NCBI GenBank assembly: GCA_029567025.1 | Contig: JAKQLT010000084.1 | Span: 1 to 10,149 of the forward strand | From: Candidatus Omnitrophota bacterium | Lineage (GTDB): Bacteria > Omnitrophota > Gorgyraeia > Zapsychrales > Zapsychraceae | Reading direction: 5' to 3' | DNA: 10,149 nt | Part shown: piece by piece, positions 1 through 5,585 of the stretch | Position numbering within the stretch: position 1 is the first letter of the stretch | Layout: each line of letters opens with the position of its first letter | The notes under the pieces: model-generated | Databases searched by the model: none | Told to the model about the DNA's origin: nothing | Seen by the model: the letters and a program-made list of their open reading frames with translations, nothing else | Position numbers and translations under genes: made by a program

Positions 1-224
1 ATAAATTTGTCTATATTGAGGTTGAAGACTCTGGGAAAGGAATTCCAGAAGATATTAGGACTAAAATTTTTGATCCGTTTTTTACGACAAAGCCAGTAGG
101 AAAAGGTGTCGGGTTGGGATTAAGCATTAGTTATGATATTGTTAAGAAACATGGAGGAGAAATCTTTTTGGAAAGCCAGGTCGGGAAGGGAAGCAAATTT
201 ATCGTCTCTTTGCCGGTAGCGTAG
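1..224 (+). CDS. Sensor histidine kinase, C-terminal end (partial)
   Basis: The reading frame beginning at base 3 is open from the window edge and ends at TAG 222-224, giving the last 73 residues of a protein. It carries the ATP-binding core of a GHKL histidine kinase: the G1 box DSGKGIP (residues about 9-15), the F box FDPFFTTK and the G2 box GVGLGLS, followed by the usual terminal strands ending in a short SLPV tail. The protein would autophosphorylate a histidine in its missing dimerisation domain and pass the phosphate to a response regulator. The receiver gene begins 32 bp downstream on the same strand and is the likely partner. The N-box, the phosphoacceptor His and any sensor or membrane segments lie before the window, so the stimulus cannot be inferred. 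Confidence 0.93.
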   Translation, partial: KFVYIEVEDSGKGIPEDIRTKIFDPFFTTKPVGKGVGLGLSISYDIVKKHGGEIFLESQVGKGSKFIVSLPVA

Positions 225-246
225 AAGAGGCATTTAAAAAAAAGAA

Positions 247-251
247 AGAGG
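247..251 (+). promoter_or_regulatory. Ribosome binding site for the GTG-started response regulator
   Basis: AGAGG lies 5 nt before GTG at 257. It supports the GTG start, since no in-frame ATG begins the receiver domain before its acidic pair. Confidence 0.6.
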
Positions 252-256
252 TTTTT

Positions 257-658
257 GTGGGAGAAGAACAAAAAAATATTATTGTTTTTTTAGATGATGA
301 AGAAAATGTTTTAAATTCCTTAAAACGTTTTTTGCGAACAGAGCCGTATGATGTTTATGGAACGTCTTCTTGCGAAGATGCGTGGGACTTTATTGCTCAA
401 AATCCTGTTAAGATTGTTGTCTCAGATTATAAAATGCCGGATATGACAGGCATTGATTTTTTAGCTGAAGTTAAGAAAAAGTTCCCGCGTATTATTAGAG
501 TTTTATTTACAGGATATGAAGAAGCCTCATTTAATCAAAATGCTTTATTAAGGGCCCAAATTGATTATTTTATTGATAAACCGTGGGATGAAGATGATTT
601 GAAAAATACCATCCGTAAAGGTTTTGAAGAATTCGATAAGAAGAATTCCTTGCCATAG
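257..658 (+). CDS. Single-domain response regulator (REC, HupR/RpfG-like)
   Basis: This is a 133-residue receiver protein with no output domain. All receiver positions are visible: the acidic pair D13-D14, the phosphoacceptor D57 in VVSDYKMPDMTG, the switch T85 in LFTGY, and K108-P109. The K-P-W sequence at 108-110 is characteristic of the receiver subgroup found in HupR/HoxA-type and HD-GYP-linked regulators. As the stop comes about 20 residues after K108, the protein must act by protein-protein contact or as a phosphorelay intermediate. The start is GTG 257 with an AGAGG site 5 nt upstream. It lies 32 bp after the histidine kinase and is probably cotranscribed with it. No convincing terminator follows, but the next gene has its own promoter, so regulation of that operon by this pair is only a possibility. 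Confidence 0.93.
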   Translation: MGEEQKNIIVFLDDEENVLNSLKRFLRTEPYDVYGTSSCEDAWDFIAQNPVKIVVSDYKMPDMTGIDFLAEVKKKFPRIIRVLFTGYEEASFNQNALLRAQIDYFIDKPWDEDDLKNTIRKGFEEFDKKNSLP

Positions 659-709
659 CTATTTTTTTATTAATATCAATATATATAATTTTTAGATTAA
701 CGATAGCGC

Positions 710-737
710 TTGACAAACCCCTCTTTTTTATTAAAAT
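710..737 (+). promoter_or_regulatory. Sigma70-type promoter of the 809-onward operon
   Basis: A perfect TTGACA -35 box (710-715) and a TAAAAT -10 box (732-737, five of six consensus positions) are separated by 16 bp. Transcription would start near 744, giving a leader of about 65 nt before the ATG at 809. The sequence just upstream (661-700) is almost pure A/T and could act as an UP element. This is the best promoter-like sequence seen in the window and separates the two-component pair from the metabolic operon. Confidence 0.6.
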
Positions 738-762
738 TTAATCCTGCATAGAAAATTTTAAT

Positions 763-790
763 AGTTTTTTTGTTAATGCGGAGTTTTTTT
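763..790 (+). repeat. Direct repeat of AGTTTTTTT in the operon leader
   Basis: The 9-mer AGTTTTTTT occurs at 763-771 and again at 782-790, spaced 19 bp start to start, inside the predicted untranslated leader. In such AT-rich DNA it may be chance. It could also be a recognition element in DNA or RNA. Confidence 0.3.
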
Positions 791-810
791 ATTCTTAAAG
801 GATTAAGAAT
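791..810 (+). promoter_or_regulatory. Inverted repeat presenting the Shine-Dalgarno AGGA in its loop
   Basis: ATTCTTAA (791-798), AGGA (799-802) and TTAAGAAT (803-810) form a perfect 8-bp dyad with a four-base loop. The loop is exactly the ribosome binding sequence of the following gene, and the right arm includes the first two bases of its ATG (809-811). Only one of the eight pairs is G-C, so an RNA hairpin would be marginal in stability. It could tune translation or, as DNA, be an operator. The dyad is seen directly; any function is inference. Confidence 0.4.
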
Positions 811-2293
811 GAATATTAGAGAAATATTAAGAAAAACAGTATTAGCGTATGGGGAAAAATCCGGCTTTATTTTTAAAGGGAAAGAGGTTTCCTTTAGAAC
901 TATTGAAGAAAAAACGATCAAATTAGCTAATATTTTGAAGACTTTGGGCGTCCAAAAGGCCGATAAAATCGCTATATTTTTGCCTAATTGTCCTGAATAT
1001 GCATATAGTTATTTAGCGTGTTTTTGTTTAGGGGCGGTTGGCGTGCCATTAGATTTTATGTTAAAAAATGATGAGCTTATTTCTTGCCTGGAACATTCTG
1101 AATCAAAAGTCCTCGTGGCGGTTGAAAAAAATGATGTGGATTTTAATCAGATAAAAAATAAGGTGCCAACGCTTAAGAGAATTCTTTTTTTAAACGAAGA
1201 ATTTTTCGGTTTAATGGATAAGGCGTCGATTGATTTTCCCGATGTTGCAATAAAAGATTCTGACCCGGCTCTTATTATGTATACATCGGGAACAACAGGG
1301 CGTCCCAAAGGGATTCTTTTGAATTATAAACATTTACAAGGTTCGCCGGATGCCATGAAATATTTTGTGGATTTGACGGATAAAGATATTAAAATCGCGG
1401 CGATTCCTTTTAGCCATATTGGCGGATTTATTTATATCCAGAATTGTATTATTTACGGTATTACGCTTGTCATTATGGAGCGATTTAATCCATTTGAATT
1501 TTTAGAAAATATCGCGAAATATAAAATCACTTGTTTTCATATTGTGCCAGCGATGTATGCGGCGATTCTTTCGGTAAAACATATTGAGAAATTTGATTTA
1601 TCATCGTTACGTTGGGTTGTGGTATTTGGGGCGCCGAGCTCGCCGGAGATGTTAAAAAAGTTCCATCAATATTGCCCTAATGCAAAATTTTTAAATGGCT
1701 GGGGCATGACAGAAACCTGCCCTCCGAATACGGTCACTCCTTTAGGAAGCGATAATATCGCAAGCGTAGGAAAACCTTCGCCGAACTGTAAAATTAGGAT
1801 TTTAGATGAACAAAATAAAGAAGTCGCTATGGGAGAAGTAGGGGAGATTGTTATCAGCGGTTGGATTGTGATGGACGGATATTATAAAGACGAAGAAGAA
1901 ACTCGAAAAGTCAAAAGAAACGGCGCCCTTTATACCGGAGATTTGGGAAGGTTTGACGCGCAAGGTTTTTTATATATCGTCGGGCGTAAAAAGGAAATGA
2001 TTAAAGTTGCAGGACAGATTGTTTATGCGCCGGAAGTAGAGGCCGCTTTGTGTAAGAATGAAAATGTTTTAGAGTCCGCGGTTATTGGCAAGGAAGATAA
2101 ACTGCGAGGAGAAATCGTTAAAGCTTTTGTGGTTTTGAAACAGGATGCGAAAATAACGTCGGAAGATTTGCGGTATTTTGCCAAAGAACATTTAGCGCAT
2201 TTTAAAGTTCCGCAGGCCATTGAAATTTTGGAGGTGTTGCCTAAAAATAGAACGGGAAAAATTGATAAAGAGCTTTTGAAATCAATGGATTAA
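809..2293 (+). CDS. AMP-forming acyl-CoA synthetase / acyl-adenylate ligase
   Basis: This 494-residue class I adenylate-forming enzyme activates a carboxylic acid with ATP to an acyl-adenylate, then normally transfers it to CoA. Signature motifs appear in order: the P-loop YTSGTTGRPKG (158-168), the GWGMTET motif (297-303), YTGDLG with the ribose-binding D378, the hinge region GRKKEMIKVAG (392-402), and PKNRTGKI with catalytic K484. Length and motif set fit fatty- or aryl-acid CoA ligases; no carrier-protein or other domain is fused. The acid substrate cannot be read from sequence. The start is ATG 809, preceded by AAAGGA with 6 nt spacing. An in-frame TTG at 770 and ATG at 776 lack such a site. 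It is the first gene behind the 710-737 promoter and lies 14 bp before the next gene. A carrier-protein ligase role loading the ketosynthases downstream is possible. Confidence 0.93.
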   Translation: MNIREILRKTVLAYGEKSGFIFKGKEVSFRTIEEKTIKLANILKTLGVQKADKIAIFLPNCPEYAYSYLACFCLGAVGVPLDFMLKNDELISCLEHSESKVLVAVEKNDVDFNQIKNKVPTLKRILFLNEEFFGLMDKASIDFPDVAIKDSDPALIMYTSGTTGRPKGILLNYKHLQGSPDAMKYFVDLTDKDIKIAAIPFSHIGGFIYIQNCIIYGITLVIMERFNPFEFLENIAKYKITCFHIVPAMYAAILSVKHIEKFDLSSLRWVVVFGAPSSPEMLKKFHQYCPNAKFLNGWGMTETCPPNTVTPLGSDNIASVGKPSPNCKIRILDEQNKEVAMGEVGEIVISGWIVMDGYYKDEEETRKVKRNGALYTGDLGRFDAQGFLYIVGRKKEMIKVAGQIVYAPEVEAALCKNENVLESAVIGKEDKLRGEIVKAFVVLKQDAKITSEDLRYFAKEHLAHFKVPQAIEILEVLPKNRTGKIDKELLKSMD

Positions 2294-2307
2294 CGAAAGG
2301 AAAACAT

Positions 2308-3069
2308 ATGTCTCAAATGCGTAAAGAAGTGCATATGACAGGAAAAGATTTGATGGGGATGGTCCAGCTTCGTCCGCAGGATGTGGGCAAATATGCCATT
2401 GTCCCCGGGCCTAAAGAACGGATGGAAGCTATTTTAAAAAATTTAAAAGATCCGATTAAGAATTTTTCTTTTATGGAATATACGATGTATACCGGAAGTT
2501 ATGAAAATACAAAAGTCACCACAATTAACGGCGGACGATTTGCCGCTGATACATCAATTACGACGGAAATTTTATGTAATGCCGAAGTAAAATATATGAT
2601 TCGCGCGGGAAGCTGCGGCGCGCTTCGGGAGGATATGAAAGTCGGAGATTTGATTGTTGTGGATACGGCTATTAAAGGTGAAGGTGTCACGCAATATTAT
2701 GTGGATAAAAATTTTATTCCTGCGGCGGATAGGAATCTCACCCGTGATATCGTGAGTGTGGCTAAAACATGCGCACCTGCAAGTCAAGTATATACAGGAG
2801 CGTGTTGGACAACGGATTCTATTTTACGTGAGACTCGTGAGCATGTGGGAAACGCGATTAAACAAGGCGCGATCGCGGTAGACATGGTGTCCGCGGCATT
2901 TTTAACAATTTGCCAATTATACAAAATTCCTGCGGCTGTTATTTTAGCTGTCAGCGATAATGTGATAACCGGAGAAATGGGATTTATGAATCCGAATTAT
3001 TATTTTGCGGAAACGTCGATGGTCAAGATATGTTTTGAGTTGATTAGAAAAATGGAAAATAAGAATTAA
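2308..3069 (+). CDS. Nucleoside phosphorylase, NP-I (PNP/uridine phosphorylase) family
   Basis: This 253-residue cytosolic protein has the size and fold signatures of hexameric NP-I phosphorylases, which split a nucleoside with phosphate into a free base and (deoxy)ribose-1-phosphate. Visible elements are an N-terminal phosphate loop VPGPKERME (about 32-40), the segment IRAGSCGAL with phosphate-binding R99, and AVSDN with the probable catalytic D217. The ribose-binding motif, normally M-E followed by small residues, reads DMVSAAF at 192-198: M193 is kept but the Glu is V194. The 23-residue distance from V194 to D217 equals the E181-D204 distance in E. coli PNP as I recall it, so the replaced position is well placed. 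Substrate preference may therefore be unusual. ATG 2308 has AAAGGA at 2296-2301. The isomerase downstream is a logical next step for its pentose-1-phosphate product. The exact base and sugar are not inferable. Confidence 0.85.
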   Translation: MSQMRKEVHMTGKDLMGMVQLRPQDVGKYAIVPGPKERMEAILKNLKDPIKNFSFMEYTMYTGSYENTKVTTINGGRFAADTSITTEILCNAEVKYMIRAGSCGALREDMKVGDLIVVDTAIKGEGVTQYYVDKNFIPAADRNLTRDIVSVAKTCAPASQVYTGACWTTDSILRETREHVGNAIKQGAIAVDMVSAAFLTICQLYKIPAAVILAVSDNVITGEMGFMNPNYYFAETSMVKICFELIRKMENKN

Positions 3070-3083
3070 AACCCTCTATTTAT

Positions 3084-4079
3084 ATGAAAGAATCTCCATT
3101 ATTTTGGCCGGCACGATTGAAGAAAAGTGTTTTAGAAGTTTTAGATGAGACGCTTATTCCGGATAAAGTGCGTTATATAAAAGTTAAAAATACCGATGGG
3201 GCTGTTAAGGTTATTCGTGATATGAAAACGCGTGCGTTCGGTCAGTTTTTAGTTGTTTTAAGCACGTTTTTATTAGAGTTGGGGAAAATGAAATCTTTTA
3301 AGAAAACAGATCTTAAAGGCCAGCAAAAAGTTTTGGCTAAAATACAAAACATTGCGAGTTCTTTAAATAAAAGCCGTCCGACATTTCCTTTTGCTGAAGT
3401 GACGGGAATTGTGGTGCGTTGGGCGATGATGGCTATTGACAGCAGGCTTGATGTCAGAAGTTTTGTCATGAAAAATACCCAAGGATATTTAGAAAGTATT
3501 CGCGCGAAACGTTTGGAGCGTGTGAATAATATTGCGGCTATTATTGAAGATGGGGACACGATTTTAACGCACTGTAATGTGAGCGGGGAATTGGCAATGG
3601 CTGCCGCACTTTGTAAGGAACAAAAAAAAGAAGTTCATTTTTTCGCAACAGAAACGCGCCCTTATTTTCAAGGCGCACGATTAACTTGTTGGGAATTACA
3701 GCAAATGGGTGCGGATGTGACGTTAATCGCGGATAATGCCGTCGGGTCTGTTTTAGCCGATCGGTTAATTAGTAAGGTGATTGTTGGGTCAGATCGTTCT
3801 TGCGCGAATAATGATTTCGCTAATAAAATCGGTACTTATCAAATTGCTGTTGTGGCTAAAAAGTTTAATACACCGGTGTATGTTTTAGTCCAGCCCTCAA
3901 ATCGTATTCGGACAGGCAAAGATATTCCTATTGAAATACGAAAAGCAGAGGAGCTTTTGAAATTTAATGGTAAAAAGGTTTTTAGAGGAAAAGTGGAAGG
4001 TTTTTATCCTGGGTTTGATGTTGTGCCGGCGGAATTAGTGAAACAATTTATTGCTATTAAGGTGACAGAAAATGCCTAA
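3084..4079 (+). CDS. MtnA/eIF2B-alpha-like sugar-1-phosphate isomerase
   Basis: This 331-residue protein belongs to the family of methylthioribose-1-phosphate isomerase (MtnA) and ribose-1,5-bisphosphate isomerase, which convert an aldose-1-phosphate into a ketose-1-phosphate. Conserved segments in order are an N-terminal LDETLIPDKVRYI (20-32), ILTHCNVSG with the catalytic Cys C164, ETRPYFQGARLTCWEL, LIADNAVG (D217-N218), and VGSDRSCANNDFANKIG with the catalytic Asp D237. The usual phosphate-site RGAPAIG motif is altered: M47-K-T-R-A-F-G-Q keeps R50 but loses the Gly-Ala-Pro. The enzyme is therefore probably active but on an uncertain substrate. The start at ATG 3084 fits the family N-terminus, yet the 14-nt gap before it (ACCCTCTATTTAT) has no Shine-Dalgarno site, so translation may depend on coupling to the upstream gene. 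It overlaps the next gene by 8 bp. Confidence 0.88.
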   Translation: MKESPLFWPARLKKSVLEVLDETLIPDKVRYIKVKNTDGAVKVIRDMKTRAFGQFLVVLSTFLLELGKMKSFKKTDLKGQQKVLAKIQNIASSLNKSRPTFPFAEVTGIVVRWAMMAIDSRLDVRSFVMKNTQGYLESIRAKRLERVNNIAAIIEDGDTILTHCNVSGELAMAAALCKEQKKEVHFFATETRPYFQGARLTCWELQQMGADVTLIADNAVGSVLADRLISKVIVGSDRSCANNDFANKIGTYQIAVVAKKFNTPVYVLVQPSNRIRTGKDIPIEIRKAEELLKFNGKKVFRGKVEGFYPGFDVVPAELVKQFIAIKVTENA

Positions 4080-4581
4080 ACAAAGAATAGAAATAGAAGA
4101 TTTAAAGAATATGGAGAAGCGTATTATTCTTCTGCATGGCGTTTTTGCTCCCGCATTTTTCGATGAGCTTAAGAAGCAATCGCCGGAATATGTTTTTATT
4201 CTCGAAGGCCGTCCGCATTTAGAGGCGGCGAAATCATCGGCTCAAGAGCTTTTAAAACGAGGCATGACGCCGACGATTATTGCGGATAATATGGCTGGAT
4301 TCTTATTTTATAAAGATTTGGTTAAAGAGGTTTGTCTGTCTTATGTGGACACGAGTAAGCGCGGTTCTTTATGTTTTATCGGCGCGTCTATTTTGGTTTT
4401 ATTAGCCAGGAGGCACGGTGTTGTGGTTTCTCTTTATCCGTCGGGTAAAAAGGTCAAAAAAGAAATGATCGCTTTAGAAAAGGATTTGTTGTTTTTTAAT
4501 GGCGTGCGCGTGGCGCCTAAAAAGATAAAGGCGTATGTGCCACTTTTAGAATGGGTTCCTATTAAGAAAATTGAGGACTAA
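4072..4581 (+). CDS. Half-length MtnA/eIF2B-like protein, probable non-catalytic partner
   Basis: This 169-residue protein aligns by eye only with the C-terminal half of MtnA-type isomerases and with its upstream neighbour. EGRPHLEAAKSSAQEL (45-60) matches the ETRP...GARLT.WEL segment, and PTIIADNMAG (67-76) matches LIADNAVG. Near the end, LLFFNGVRV matches the neighbour's LLKFNGKKV. It lacks the entire N-terminal helical domain, the THCN catalytic Cys segment (LLHGVFAPAF lies there instead) and a clear VG-D-R-ANND catalytic Asp motif, although D93 in SYVDTSKRG sits near that position. The frame is intact, with a good AAGGTGA site 6 nt before ATG 4072, so it looks like a maintained gene rather than a remnant. 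The 8-bp overlap with the isomerase suggests equimolar expression. It may be a regulatory or structural subunit, or a divergent binding protein for a sugar phosphate. Confidence 0.75.
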   Translation: MPKQRIEIEDLKNMEKRIILLHGVFAPAFFDELKKQSPEYVFILEGRPHLEAAKSSAQELLKRGMTPTIIADNMAGFLFYKDLVKEVCLSYVDTSKRGSLCFIGASILVLLARRHGVVVSLYPSGKKVKKEMIALEKDLLFFNGVRVAPKKIKAYVPLLEWVPIKKIED

Positions 4582-4583
4582 TT

Positions 4584-5585
4584 ATGAATGAAAAAGTTTT
4601 GAATTCAAAAAGAAATGTGATTTTTATTGGCCGTATGCTTTGGGAAAAGGATTTGGTTAGCGCGTTAAATGGCAATATCAGTGAGCGCGTAGAGGAAGAC
4701 GTAATTGTTGTGACGGCGACAAAGACATGTTTAGGCCTGTTGGAAGACAAAGATGTTTTAACGATAAAACTATCAGGAGAAGTTTTAGAAAAAGGACAAG
4801 TCACATCTGAAAAAGCGCTCCATACAGATATTTATAAAGCTTTTCCTGATGTTCACGCGGTTATTCATACCCATACGCCTTTTATTAACGGATTCTTTTT
4901 AGAGCAGGATATTCTTTTGCCGAAACTTTTTGAGACTAAATTTTATTTAGGGACAGTGCGAGCTATAAAGCAAAATAGCCCTAATGTCACGGATATTGCG
5001 CCTGTGATTGAAGAATTGAAAAAAAATAATATTGTTGTTCTTAAGAATCATGGCGTCTTGGCCGTCGGAAAAACTTTGCGGGATTGTTTTTATTTAATTC
5101 AGAATTTAGAAGACGCGATTAAAGTAGATGCGATTAGCCGGTTATATCAGTCGCAAGGCTCTTTAGAGGGAGAAAAAAAAGTTTCTCCAGCAACAAAAGA
5201 AGTAAAAACATATCTATTATTTTCATCCGAACAAATGGAGGAGATTGTCCGTCTGGTTAATAGCGATGAACAAATGAAAAGTTTAGGCGAAAAAACACAC
5301 ATGACAATGGATTTAGCGATTAAGTTAGAAGAAACAGGAAAGATTTATAGTTTTAAGTTCGTTCAAGGTCAAATCGTTTCTGTCGGAGATGATGGTAACG
5401 CAGAATTTTTTATTACGGCCAGCGAAAAAGTTTGGCGAGCGGTTTTTAATCAGGAGATCGACCCTTTTGTCGCCACGACACAGAAGAAAATGATTTTAAA
5501 AGGAGATTTTGCGAAAATTTCTAAGTGGTATGCGCCGTGTAGTCGTGTGTTCGAGTTATGGCAAAAAGTGCCAGTGCAAGCATGA
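4584..5585 (+). CDS. Class II aldolase fused to a C-terminal SCP2-like domain
   Basis: The 333-residue protein has two parts. Residues about 1-205 are a class II (zinc) aldolase/adducin domain of the fuculose/rhamnulose-1-phosphate and MtnB group, which cleaves a ketose-1-phosphate to DHAP and an aldehyde. Visible residues are the phosphate-binding NGNIS (29-33), catalytic E76 in TSEKALH, Zn ligands H95 and H97 in VIHTHTP, and H156 in LKNHGVLAVG. Residues about 215-333 resemble an SCP2 sterol-carrier fold: SSEQMEEIVRLVN, a FKFVQGQIVSVGDDGNAEFFI strand set, then MILKGDFAKISKWYAP near the end. Standard family aldolases stop at about 210-230 residues, so the second domain is extra. SCP2 folds bind hydrophobic ligands. 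ATG 4584 lies 2 bp after the previous stop with GAGG 7 nt upstream. Its TGA overlaps the next gene's ATG. It could carry the aldol cleavage of the isomerase product. Confidence 0.85.
   Translation: MNEKVLNSKRNVIFIGRMLWEKDLVSALNGNISERVEEDVIVVTATKTCLGLLEDKDVLTIKLSGEVLEKGQVTSEKALHTDIYKAFPDVHAVIHTHTPFINGFFLEQDILLPKLFETKFYLGTVRAIKQNSPNVTDIAPVIEELKKNNIVVLKNHGVLAVGKTLRDCFYLIQNLEDAIKVDAISRLYQSQGSLEGEKKVSPATKEVKTYLLFSSEQMEEIVRLVNSDEQMKSLGEKTHMTMDLAIKLEETGKIYSFKFVQGQIVSVGDDGNAEFFITASEKVWRAVFNQEIDPFVATTQKKMILKGDFAKISKWYAPCSRVFELWQKVPVQA

Noticed and set aside
627..672. Hairpin from two GAATTC copies near the receiver stop, followed by T-rich sequence, as a terminator
   Set aside because: The stem is about six A/T-rich pairs inside the coding region, and the T run is more than ten bases away from it.
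659..709. AT-rich stretch with an imperfect GCTAT/ATAGC pairing as a structured RNA
   Set aside because: Only five pairs flank a 40-base A/T loop. This is expected by chance; an UP-element role is the simpler reading.
770..808. Upstream in-frame TTG (770) and ATG (776) extending the acyl-CoA synthetase by up to 13 residues
   Set aside because: No ribosome site precedes them, the added residues are not family-like, and ATG 809 has AAAGGA 6 nt upstream.
4072..4581. The half-length MtnA-like gene as a decaying pseudogene or a frameshifted continuation of the isomerase
   Set aside because: The isomerase is already full length with a complete C-terminus, and the second gene has its own ribosome site and an undisturbed frame.
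5558..5581. ATG 5558 as the aldehyde dehydrogenase start
   Set aside because: It lies 28 bp inside the aldolase and adds a non-conserved MAKSASAS tail. ATG 5582 with an ATGA overlap is preferred, though 5558 cannot be excluded.
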